The notes: a model not told the origin generated them from the letters alone. Shown: positions 1 through 7,181, counted from the stretch's first letter. The stretch: 8,003 nucleotides of DNA from Planctomycetota bacterium (GCA_021798635.1 JAJZGH010000177.1:2812-10814); one strand, 5' to 3'. Made by a program: numbers and translations.

Positions 1-151
1 CGGGTTGGCCCGTTGAAATATCCAGTTCGTGTGACATAAAAACACCCATTTACAAGTCCCGATTGGAACAAGCCTTTCATAAAACAAAATAAGAAAATCC
101 AGTTGAAATACACTACAAAAAGCAAAGAGCATGGGATTCATAAACGAAAGT

Positions 152-190
152 ACCCGCCGCCAAGTCTTTACCTTATCGTTGACGGCGGGT
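152..190 (-). terminator. possible weak terminator hairpin downstream of ssb
   Basis: An 8-bp perfect inverted repeat (152-159 with 183-190, arms ACCCGCCG and CGGCGGGT) with a 23-nt loop lies just past the ssb stop on the minus strand. The minus-strand bases that follow (ACTTTCGTTTA) are only moderately T-rich, so termination would be inefficient or would need Rho. The rest of 1-204 is AT-rich and shows no convincing gene. Confidence 0.35.
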
Positions 191-204
191 TACCTCCGTC
201 TCCG

Positions 205-648
205 CTACACGGGGATCACCTGCGGAATCAAGTCCGCCGTTGGTGCATTGCCGGCAGTGGAGCGTTTCCGCCGGACGGCGGGCTTGCCCGGCTGGTTCTG
301 CGCGGATGGCGCTGGTTCGCCCCGTCCAATAAACTGGAACCGTTCCACCACAGTTCGCACCTTGCTGCGGGCCTTGCCTTGGTCATCCTGCCAGCGGTCA
401 AGCTTCAAGTGCCCTTCCACCAGTACCGGATGGCCTTTCTTGAGATACTGGCCCATCGTCTGGCCCGGCTTGCCATAAGCCGCACAGTCCATGAACAGGA
501 CTTCGTCCCGTTTCTGGCCTTCGGCGTCCTTCCAACGCCGATTAACCGCAAGAGAGAATTCACAGACCGCCGCCCCACTGGGCAGCGAGCCAGTAACCGG
601 ATCCCGGGTCAGATTGCCCAAGAGAACCACTTTGCTAAACGAACCCAT
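205..648 (-). CDS. ssb: single-stranded DNA-binding protein
   Basis: This 147-residue protein binds single-stranded DNA during replication, repair or element transfer. The N-terminal 110 residues form a typical OB fold. The opening MGSFSKVVLLGNLTRDP (1-17), then SLAVNRRW (32-39), FMDCAAYGK (52-60) and YLKKGHPVLVEGHLKLDRW (68-86) are family hallmarks. The start is set at 648 because GGAGG sits 8 bases upstream of this ATG and the OB fold begins there; a further in-frame ATG at 675 would only add nine unrelated residues. The tail (111-147) is short, basic and Pro/Ala-rich and ends ADLIPQVIPV. It lacks the usual acidic tip ending in Phe (DDDIPF type) that recruits partner proteins. The gene faces away from the defence operon and is preceded by an overlapping leader ORF. 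The attachment site at 7182 suggests it is island-borne, so it may be an accessory rather than the housekeeping copy. Confidence 0.93.
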   Translation of the reverse strand: MGSFSKVVLLGNLTRDPVTGSLPSGAAVCEFSLAVNRRWKDAEGQKRDEVLFMDCAAYGKPGQTMGQYLKKGHPVLVEGHLKLDRWQDDQGKARSKVRTVVERFQFIGRGEPAPSAQNQPGKPAVRRKRSTAGNAPTADLIPQVIPV

Positions 649-718
649 ACAACACCTCCAAAAAATAGGAGCCAAAACGTAGACCGCCTAAAGGCGCGTC
701 GGCCCATCGCCGCCGCAT
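635..718 (-). CDS. putative 27-residue leader ORF overlapping the ssb start
   Basis: This small ORF is read from the minus strand: ATG at 718-716, stop TAG at 637-635. Its product begins MRRRWADAPLGG and ends LEVLYGFV. A strong Shine-Dalgarno (GGAGGTG, minus strand 732-726) stands nine bases from the ATG, counted from GGAGG. The ORF overlaps the ssb start codon by 14 bases in another frame, a layout typical of translational coupling. The Shine-Dalgarno lies in the 3' arm of the hairpin at 720-769, so translation could be gated by RNA structure. I do not recognise the peptide. It could be a regulatory leader, or a chance ORF left by a well-placed purine run. Confidence 0.4.
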   Translation of the reverse strand: MRRRWADAPLGGLRFGSYFLEVLYGFV

Positions 719-719
719 T

Positions 720-769
720 TTTTTTCACCTCCGGCCTACGCCAGAGAGCGAGGCCGCGAGGTGAAAAAA
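720..769 (-). promoter_or_regulatory. long hairpin sequestering the leader-ORF Shine-Dalgarno
   Basis: An inverted repeat pairs 720-731 with 758-769 (12 bp perfect, TTTTTTCACCTC type) and 732-737 with 751-756 (6 bp perfect). One base (757) is bulged and the loop is 13 nt. In a minus-strand transcript the 3' arm contains the GGAGGTG that serves the leader ORF at 718. It is not a classical intrinsic terminator on either strand, because the T run is on the 5' side of the stem. A cis-acting element controlling leader/ssb translation is an inference. Confidence 0.45.
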
Positions 770-1081
770 GAATCAAAAGCCCTCTGCTTGAGCCGGGGAT
801 GTCCGAGGGAGCGGAAGAAAGACATGCCACGCGCACGCCTGGAACGCAGCAAGGCGCAGTGAAGCCGGAGCATGGCAAGCGCAGCGGTGGCTTTTTGTAG
901 CGCACGACGACCGGGACCACGGCGATTTCCTGCTAACACCTGCGTCGATACCTGCAGCTAATCTGCGATTCCATCCGACACCTCAGTATTTGCAAAAACC
1001 TGTGATGTCGAACCCGATTCGTCAGCAATCCACAGAATGCTTCCGGATTAATGGCTGCGAAAACGATAGTTGGTCAATTAC

Positions 1082-1109
1082 TTGGCATTTGGTGGTTTTC
1101 GGTGATAAT
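1082..1109 (+). promoter_or_regulatory. candidate promoter of the helicase / SIR2-Argonaute operon
   Basis: A -35-like TTGGCA (1082-1087) and a -10-like GATAAT (1104-1109) are separated by 16 bases. This would give a leader of roughly 95 bases before the helicase ATG. A 7-bp inverted repeat, CGAAAAC at 1058-1064 and GTTTTCG at 1095-1101, flanks the -35 and could be an operator. The match is by eye only. Confidence 0.4.
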
Positions 1110-1134
1110 TCACTTTAAGGACGAGTATTCCGGC

Positions 1135-1155
1135 GGCCACAGTTGACTAGTGGCC
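1135..1155. promoter_or_regulatory. near-perfect palindrome upstream of the helicase gene
   Basis: GGCCACAGT and ACT-A-GTGGCC form a 21-bp near-palindrome with one unpaired A (1149) and a two-base centre. It sits in the predicted operon leader, 56 bases before the start codon, and also contains TTGACT (1143-1148), a possible alternative -35. A dimeric repressor operator or an mRNA hairpin are both possible. No regulator gene is present in the window. Confidence 0.3.
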
Positions 1156-1211
1156 AAGTAGACGGTGATGCGTTGGTACGCCGTTCGCAACAATTTGTGA
1201 GTAATTAGCAC

Positions 1212-3833
1212 ATGAGTTTCAAATTGCCTCAGCGTCAAGCAGCTTGCCCTAATGATCCTGAGGTGATGTTTCGCGACTTGCGGAAAAAGACAGTGCCTGG
1301 CCTTCTTTCACACCAAGCGGACTTACTCCGTAGTTACTTAGCGGTTCACACACAATACGCCGATATTGCACTCCAGCTTCCAACGGGCAGCGGGAAAACG
1401 CTTGTCGGGCTGTTAATCGCAGAGTGGCGTCGCCGTAAGTATACTGAGCGCGTTGTATATCTTTGTCCAACGCGACAACTTGTTAATCAGGTTGCGCAGC
1501 AGGCAAGAAACAAATATGGAATTGACCTGCATGCCTTTACGGGACCGCGATCAGACTATAATGCGCAGGCATCGGCTGACTGGCAGAACGCCGAAGCCGT
1601 TGCGGTTACAACATACAGCAGTCTATTTAACACCAACCCTTTTTTCTCAGACCCAGATTTGATAATTCTCGATGATGCGCACTCGGCAGAGAATTACATC
1701 TCTGCGTATTGGTCGCTACTAATCGATAAGTCGAATCCCGAACATGCGGCGGCATTTTCCGCGATGCTGGGCGTGGTGAGCCGTCTGTTGCCAAGTTCTG
1801 ACAAATCGCGACTCGCCTCTGATCCGCGGGATGCGGAAGACGCGCAATGGGTTGAGAAGGTTCCTACTCCCGTTCTGCAAGGCGTCATCGATGAAATCGT
1901 ATCACTTCTCGACGAACACACGAAAAGCAACAAGCTTCGATATCCGTGGAGTATCCTTCGGGACTCTTTGCACGCATGCCACCTTTATATTTCGAGGCGG
2001 GAAATCCTCATCCGCCCGTTGATACCACCATCCAACAGTCATGCACCGTTTGCAGGGGCAAGACAGCGACTTTATATGTCCGCCACCTTGGGAACTGGGG
2101 GCGATCTGGAACGTGTAACCGGTCGCCAGCCGATTCATAAAATTCCAATACCAATTGGGTGGGATAAGCAAGGCATCGGTCGGCGTTTTTTCATATTTCC
2201 CGGGCGGTCCCTTGAAGATGACCAAATAACACCGTTTGTGATGGAATCGATCAAAGTTGCTGGTCGCGCTTTATATTTAGTCCCAGATGATCGCTCGGCC
2301 GAAAAGATTAGGCAAACAATTAAGGACGAGGTATCGTGTCGGGTCTTTGATGCAAAAGAGATAGAGGCCTCGAAGAAGCCGTTCATTGATAGCGACAGGG
2401 GTGTCGCCGTTATTGCAAACCGCTACGACGGCATTGATTTGGTTGACGACGACTGCCGACTGTTGTTTGTTGATGGTCTTCCGGGTGGTGCTAATCTTCA
2501 GGAAAGATTCTTTGTCCTTCGTGTGACCGCACAACTGTTGCTTGATGACCGAATTCTTACTCGGCTGGTTCAAGGTTTTGGTCGCTGCACGCGTTCGCCA
2601 AATGATTATGCAGCGGTCGTTGTCTTGGGGGAGAATCTCAATAAGTATCTTTTCAAAAAGGGGCGAAGAGAATTTTTTCATCCAGAAATACAAGCCGAAC
2701 TTGAATTTGGTCTCGAACAATCAAAGGCAGCATCCGTGGATGAAATGTTGGAGAATATTCGCCACTTTTTCACTCAAGATACCGAGTGGGATAAAGCCGA
2801 TCAGGCAATTGTATCGCTACGCGGTGGGCTTAATCAACGCGCACTGGCTGCCACGAAAGAGCTTGCTGATGCCGTGGCTGCGGAATTATCATATGCATAT
2901 GCGATTTGGAATGCAGATTTTACCGTGGCGTTAGAACAATGCCGGGCCGTAATCGGCAAACTGACACATGAGGATCTTCGTGGATACCGCGCCCTATGGC
3001 TATACCTTGCAGGCTCGGCAGCTTGGCTTGCGCATAAGGGCGGCCAGCTTTCAAGCGATGATATTGCGAAAGATTACTTTCGTAAGGCGCAGGCCGCGGC
3101 ACCGGTGCTCCGATGGCTGGTTGCTCTTCATACAGATAAGAGAGCGGCCGGGGCAACTGGTTCGACGATCGACTACAGCCTTGCCGCAAATATTGAACGA
3201 TTGGAATTAGTCTTGGAATCGATGGGAACTGTTCACGATCGAAAATATGATTTGGAGGAAAAAGCCATACTCGACGCACTTCTCCAAGACGACGACGGTG
3301 TAACATTTGAGAACGGACACGAGAGATTAGGACGTTTGCTCGGCTTCGACGCTGCAAGTTCGTCCGTCGAGGCAGCACCCGACCCTTGGTGGATCGCTGA
3401 CGAATCCCTCTGTTTTGTTTTTGAAGATCACGCCGAGGGCAAAACCAGTACAGTGTTGTCTGTGCGGAAGGCCCGCCAGGCAGCGTCGCACCCGGACTGG
3501 ATACGAACCAACCTGAAATTGCCCCCCGATGCTGAGGTAATTCCCGTAATCATTACGCCATGCACGAGAACTACCAAGGGAGCGATCCCTACGTTGAAAA
3601 AGCTGCGGTATTGGAATCTGGCCGACTTCCGGGCTTGGGCCGAGAAGGCTCTCAGTGTGTTGCGTGAAATTCGGAGAGATTTTCCGGGACCGGGAAACTT
3701 GGCCTGGCGAGCAAGCGCAGCGGAAAAACTTAAGACCGCATCACTTGCACCTCACCAACTCAAGGAAATGCTCACGCGAACGGCTGATCAGGCGATGAAA
3801 ACGGTAGATGCGGAGGAGGAGCCTGATGAATGA
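1212..3833 (+). CDS. superfamily 2 XPD/DinG-like helicase with C-terminal PD-(D/E)XK-like domain
   Basis: This 873-residue ATP-dependent helicase shows motif I LPTGSGKT (56-63), Ia CPTRQL (85-90), II DDAH (154-157), III SAT (290-292), V RYDGIDL (404-410) and VI QGFGRCTR (454-461). The motif V/VI wording (DGIDL..., RLVQGFGRCTRSPND) is closest to XPD/DinG enzymes. However, the four-cysteine iron-sulphur cluster of that family is not visible. Residues 500-715 look mostly helical and are unassigned. Residues 721-765 read PDPWW (723-727), CFVFEDH (734-740), then RQAASHPDW (755-763). That is the layout of a PD-(D/E)XK nuclease with His740 where the catalytic Lys is expected. An in-frame TAG two codons upstream fixes the ATG, although its ribosome site is weak. 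The gene overlaps the SIR2-Argonaute gene by 8 bases, so the two are probably co-translated. The arrangement recalls DdmD of DdmDE plasmid defence, which is longer. The helicase call is firm; the nuclease-like tail is inference. Confidence 0.9.
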   Translation: MSFKLPQRQAACPNDPEVMFRDLRKKTVPGLLSHQADLLRSYLAVHTQYADIALQLPTGSGKTLVGLLIAEWRRRKYTERVVYLCPTRQLVNQVAQQARNKYGIDLHAFTGPRSDYNAQASADWQNAEAVAVTTYSSLFNTNPFFSDPDLIILDDAHSAENYISAYWSLLIDKSNPEHAAAFSAMLGVVSRLLPSSDKSRLASDPRDAEDAQWVEKVPTPVLQGVIDEIVSLLDEHTKSNKLRYPWSILRDSLHACHLYISRREILIRPLIPPSNSHAPFAGARQRLYMSATLGTGGDLERVTGRQPIHKIPIPIGWDKQGIGRRFFIFPGRSLEDDQITPFVMESIKVAGRALYLVPDDRSAEKIRQTIKDEVSCRVFDAKEIEASKKPFIDSDRGVAVIANRYDGIDLVDDDCRLLFVDGLPGGANLQERFFVLRVTAQLLLDDRILTRLVQGFGRCTRSPNDYAAVVVLGENLNKYLFKKGRREFFHPEIQAELEFGLEQSKAASVDEMLENIRHFFTQDTEWDKADQAIVSLRGGLNQRALAATKELADAVAAELSYAYAIWNADFTVALEQCRAVIGKLTHEDLRGYRALWLYLAGSAAWLAHKGGQLSSDDIAKDYFRKAQAAAPVLRWLVALHTDKRAAGATGSTIDYSLAANIERLELVLESMGTVHDRKYDLEEKAILDALLQDDDGVTFENGHERLGRLLGFDAASSSVEAAPDPWWIADESLCFVFEDHAEGKTSTVLSVRKARQAASHPDWIRTNLKLPPDAEVIPVIITPCTRTTKGAIPTLKKLRYWNLADFRAWAEKALSVLREIRRDFPGPGNLAWRASAAEKLKTASLAPHQLKEMLTRTADQAMKTVDAEEEPDE
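3812..3819 (+). promoter_or_regulatory. ribosome binding site deciding the SIR2-Argonaute start
   Basis: GGAGGAGG ends six bases before the ATG at 3826, within the last codons of the helicase gene. This favours 3826 over the upstream in-frame ATG at 3808, which would place the ribosome site inside the gene. The overlap ATGAATGA (3826-3833) supports translational coupling. Confidence 0.8.
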
Positions 3834-6800
3834 TGCGGTCCTTCCTCTCGACGCTTTTATACGCTCCGTCGGTGTCAGCCGTGCGACTCCTCACGCACTG
3901 TTCCTTGGGGCAGGCGCATCCATTACGTCCGGAATGCCTTCAGCACAGATGTGCATCTGGGAATGGAAGCGAAATATCTTTCTAACGAACAATGTTGGCT
4001 TGGAGTCGCAGTTTTCGGAATTATCCCTTGCAAGCGTGCGCCGAGGAATTCAGCAATGGCTCGATCGGCAAGCGATCTACCCGGCGAATGGTGCACCGGA
4101 AGAATACAGTGTGTACATCGAAGCGTGCTATCCAATCCCAGACAGCCGCCGCTCTTATTTCCAAGAAAAAATCCGAATCGCTAAGCCGCATATCGGGTAT
4201 CAGCTTCTCGGCACGTTGGCATCGCAAGCACTCATTAAATCCATATGGACGACGAATTTTGATCAGCTTGTCAGTCGGGCTATAGCTCCCAGTAGCGTCG
4301 TGCCAGTCGAAATCGGGATCGATTCAGCTCACCGAGTCATCCGAGCTAGTAAGACGGGTGAGCTTATAATTGTCTCGTTGCACGGGGACTACCGGTATGA
4401 CCAACTCAAAAATACGGCAGGTGAGATTAAACGCCAGGAGTACGATCTCGAGTTGGGACTTATCGAGGAGTTGAGGGACTCGCCTGTCATTATTTTGGGA
4501 TACAGCGGACGGGATGAGTCGATTATGAGCGCATTTTCCCGTGGCGTCGAACAAAATGGTGCGGGCAGCCTGTATTGGTGCGTGCAGGATTCAGACCACA
4601 TTCCCAGGCCAGTTCTTGATTTGATCGGCCACGCTAGGCGACAAGGCCGCACCGCATATGTTGTTCCCGCACAGGGATTCGACGATATCATGATTCGCCT
4701 CGCGCTTCATTGCATGGACACCGCTGGACAGGCAATCGCGGCTCAAATTATTTCCCACAATACGGGTGGGTCTAACGCACCGAGGAGTCGATTTCGAATC
4801 GAGCCCAACAATCCTACCGCTATCCTCAAAAGCAATGCATTTGAAATCGAGTGTCCTTCGGAGGTGCTGGCGTTCGAGTTAAAGGAGTGGCCAAAAGAAC
4901 ATGTATGGAAATGGGTGCGAGAACAGACCGCCGACAAGAATGTGGTCGCGGCACCGTTTAAGAGTCAAATCTTTGCCCTTGGTACAGTGGACGACATTCG
5001 GGCCTGCTTTGGAGATAACATCAAAGACAGGCCGCAGCGTGCGCCGATTTCGGATGATAATCTTCGCTTTGAGGACGGTGCCATTACATCGTTGATGCGT
5101 GAGGCGTTGGTTCGCAGCATGGTAATTGCCACCGGAATGCGAGCCGATCTCTCGTCTGAACTGTGGTCACTGGAATCGCCCCGTGACGAACAGCTTGATG
5201 GCGAATCATTTCGCGTCTATCAATCGGTTCACCTGTCGCTGCGACAGATTGAGAAACGGTCATTTCTAATACTGAAGCCGTCCATCAAAGTGCTGGACGC
5301 TTCAGGAGAATTAGCGCCGCGTTCGAAAGGAAACCCTATCAAGCTGCGAATTCTTGGCTGGCAACACAACAAGGAATTTAACGAAGCGGTTAACTTCTGG
5401 CGCGGAAAACTTCTGGCAGCAGATACGCCGAAGAAGGTTTACGAGTACCCTCTGAATTGCGGCTCGCCTTTCAGATTCTTAATCCGCCGGTCGCCTGCGT
5501 TTGCGGAAGTGTCCGGCGGCCGTGGAACGCCCAACATCACCATCGAACCCCGGTTTCAGCCGCTCATCAAGCAGAGAGGAATTCAGATCGGCGAACCCGA
5601 CCTTGTATTTGCCAATCGCTCAGGTACAGGCATCGTTAGAGATGCACATCCGGTTCGTGGCATAATGAACAACCGGCCCTTTGATTTTCCATTGACTGTA
5701 CAGGGATTTAGTACGGAGATCCGGTTGGCCGTTATTTGTCCGAAAGCCGAAACCCGATTCCTTCAACTGTATCTCGCGAATTTAGGGAGACAAATTCAAC
5801 CGAGCCAGCAGGAGGCGGATTACTTACCTGCTTATCCGGGGTTTAGAAACGCGTTTGGTCTAGATCTCACTGTGGCCGAGCCGGGCGGCCTGGGGTGGAT
5901 CATTTGCCCAGAGCCTGCCGGAGCCGATAATCGAGCGAATTCAATTGAGATCGGGAGAAGTATTAATCGGTCGATTGAAACGCTTCAGGCATCTTTCTCA
6001 CCAAACCTGGTGCTCATATTTTTTCCCGAGCGCTGGTCGCCATATCGCGGCTTTGACACTGAATCTGAGAGATTTAACGTCCATGATTTCGTTAAAGCTG
6101 CCAGCGTCCAAAAAGGGATAGGCACACAGTTTCTCGACCAGAGCACACTGTCCGACAAACTACAATGCCGCGTGTGGTGGTGGTTATCGCTCGCGTTCTA
6201 CGCCAAGGCCATGCGCACTCCTTGGATACTGGATGGTCTCGACAGAGATAGCGCATTTGTCGGGCTTGGGATGAGTTACGATCCCAATCAACCGGATGGC
6301 AAGAAGGTCGTCATCGGATGCAGCCACATTTATAGCTCACGCGGCGAGGGTCTTCAGTACCGACTGAGCCAGGTGGAGAACCCGGTTTTTCATGGAAAGA
6401 ACCCGTATCTGTCGCGGGACGACGCTCGCCGCGTTGGAGAACAGATTCGAGAATTATTTTTCGAGTCACGTTCTGCATTGCCCAAGCGCGTAGTGATTCA
6501 CAAGCGAACTCATTTTACAAGCGATGAGCAGCAAGGACTAAGAGAAGGCCTTAGTGGTGTGTCACAGATTGAGATGTTGGAAATTGTGATTGACGATACA
6601 TTACGCTACGTCGCCTCGGCCGTGGATGCAAATGGCAGACTGTACGAAGATAATTATCCAGTACAACGCGGGAGCGTCGTCCGACTCGATGATTACACTG
6701 CGCTGATATGGGTTCATGGCGTCACTTCCGCCATCAGCAACAACCGCCGTTACTTTCAAGGAAAACGGAGAATTCCGGCACCGCTGAGCATTCGTCGCCA

Positions 6801-6987
6801 CGCGGGACAATCCGATATTAGGGTTCTTGCGGAAGAGATTCTTGGCCTCTCAAAGATGAACTGGAACACATTCGACCTGTACACAAAGTTGCCTGCCACC
6901 GTACAATCCTCCAATGAGATCGCACGAATCGGCTCGCTCCTAGGCCGATTTCAGCCACGGGCATACGACTACCGCTTGTTTATTTGA
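3826..6987 (+). CDS. single-chain SIR2-APAZ-short prokaryotic Argonaute (SPARSA-like)
   Basis: This 1053-residue protein appears to join effector and sensor in one chain. SIR2 domain (about 1-295): GAGAS (28-32), SGMP (35-38), TTNFD (142-146), SLHGD (184-188) and GYSGRDESIM (225-234). The catalytic Asn144 and His186 candidates are kept, so NAD+ hydrolysis is expected. Residues about 330-580 occupy the APAZ position. The Argonaute part starts near EPDLVF (590-595), a usual beginning for short pAgos. MID (about 625-800) shows His753, Lys757, Gln768 and Lys794, a plausible 5'-phosphate pocket with the H-K variant. In PIWI (about 805-1053) the first catalytic Asp is Gly815 (VGLGMS) and the later Asp position is non-acidic (VVIHKRTHF), so slicing is not expected. 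Known SPARSA systems kill or arrest infected cells by guide-triggered NAD+ loss. The fused form has been described, and coupling to the upstream helicase is the unusual part. The exact APAZ and MID borders are approximate. Confidence 0.9.
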   Translation: MNDAVLPLDAFIRSVGVSRATPHALFLGAGASITSGMPSAQMCIWEWKRNIFLTNNVGLESQFSELSLASVRRGIQQWLDRQAIYPANGAPEEYSVYIEACYPIPDSRRSYFQEKIRIAKPHIGYQLLGTLASQALIKSIWTTNFDQLVSRAIAPSSVVPVEIGIDSAHRVIRASKTGELIIVSLHGDYRYDQLKNTAGEIKRQEYDLELGLIEELRDSPVIILGYSGRDESIMSAFSRGVEQNGAGSLYWCVQDSDHIPRPVLDLIGHARRQGRTAYVVPAQGFDDIMIRLALHCMDTAGQAIAAQIISHNTGGSNAPRSRFRIEPNNPTAILKSNAFEIECPSEVLAFELKEWPKEHVWKWVREQTADKNVVAAPFKSQIFALGTVDDIRACFGDNIKDRPQRAPISDDNLRFEDGAITSLMREALVRSMVIATGMRADLSSELWSLESPRDEQLDGESFRVYQSVHLSLRQIEKRSFLILKPSIKVLDASGELAPRSKGNPIKLRILGWQHNKEFNEAVNFWRGKLLAADTPKKVYEYPLNCGSPFRFLIRRSPAFAEVSGGRGTPNITIEPRFQPLIKQRGIQIGEPDLVFANRSGTGIVRDAHPVRGIMNNRPFDFPLTVQGFSTEIRLAVICPKAETRFLQLYLANLGRQIQPSQQEADYLPAYPGFRNAFGLDLTVAEPGGLGWIICPEPAGADNRANSIEIGRSINRSIETLQASFSPNLVLIFFPERWSPYRGFDTESERFNVHDFVKAASVQKGIGTQFLDQSTLSDKLQCRVWWWLSLAFYAKAMRTPWILDGLDRDSAFVGLGMSYDPNQPDGKKVVIGCSHIYSSRGEGLQYRLSQVENPVFHGKNPYLSRDDARRVGEQIRELFFESRSALPKRVVIHKRTHFTSDEQQGLREGLSGVSQIEMLEIVIDDTLRYVASAVDANGRLYEDNYPVQRGSVVRLDDYTALIWVHGVTSAISNNRRYFQGKRRIPAPLSIRRHAGQSDIRVLAEEILGLSKMNWNTFDLYTKLPATVQSSNEIARIGSLLGRFQPRAYDYRLFI

Positions 6988-7005
6988 TGATACAATGGGC
7001 GAGGG

Positions 7006-7040
7006 CGGTACAGAATGGCGACCATTGATATTACCGTTTT
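7006..7040 (+). terminator. possible intrinsic terminator of the defence operon
   Basis: A two-tier hairpin follows the SIR2-Argonaute stop by 18 bases: outer stem CGGTA/TACCG (7006-7010 with 7032-7036), inner stem AATGG/CCATT (7014-7018 with 7022-7026, loop CGA). It is followed by TTTTGTT. The stems are short and internal loops separate them, so efficiency is uncertain. Confidence 0.35.
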
Positions 7041-7052
7041 GTTACCGTTTTG
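7031..7052. repeat. 11-bp perfect tandem duplication near the attachment site
   Basis: TTACCGTTTTG occurs twice in direct succession (7031-7041 and 7042-7052). It lies about 130 bases inside the putative attachment site, where integrase arm or excisionase sites are often found. It also overlaps the candidate terminator tail. Its function is unknown. Confidence 0.6.
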
Positions 7053-7181
7053 GGATAGAAATACCGCCTTGCGGAACCAAAACTCACGATAGGATGCGAA
7101 GCCTTGCAACACTCATATTATGCTGTAAAATAGGCTAGTTGAAGGAACTCGTGAGCTTTTTAGCGACGCTCAAAAAACTGC
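7053..7181. other. non-coding end of the putative island
   Basis: No gene is visible. A 7-bp inverted repeat (CTCACGA at 7083-7089, TCGTGAG at 7149-7155) brackets a 59-base AT-rich stretch next to the attachment site. This would suit recombination-protein binding, but that is a guess from position. Confidence 0.35.

Larger units (their letters stand above)
719..1211. other. intergenic region between divergent ssb and helicase genes
   Basis: I see no convincing gene here. ORFs of 67 to 103 codons cross 609-939 on the minus strand but show no recognisable domain and overlap structured repeats. Positions 774-897 are bracketed by CAAAAGCC and GGCTTTTTG and contain further pairings: 826-834 with 879-882 plus 887-891, and 836-840 with 852-856. 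That could be a structured RNA ending in a T run on the plus strand, but no family is recognised. Positions 940-1211 are lower in GC and hold the putative promoter and inverted repeats ahead of the helicase gene. Confidence 0.5.

Noticed and set aside
12..112. Shared words GTTGAAATA and ATCCAGTT as CRISPR-like repeats
   Set aside because: Only two short, differently ordered matches exist; there is no regular repeat-spacer pattern in the window.
720..769. Bidirectional intrinsic terminator
   Set aside because: The stem is strong, but on each strand the T run is on the 5' arm and A bases follow the stem, the reverse of a terminator.
103..900. 265-codon plus-strand ORF
   Set aside because: It runs antisense to ssb and across structured non-coding repeats. 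Its product is Arg/Pro-rich with no domain, while the opposite strand gives a clear SSB.
609..939. Two minus-strand ORFs (103 and 67 codons) upstream of ssb
   Set aside because: They overlap each other and the hairpin block, have no recognisable domain and lack good ribosome sites.
3808..3825. Upstream ATG as start of the SIR2-Argonaute gene
   Set aside because: The strong GGAGGAGG lies after this ATG and is correctly spaced for 3826 instead.
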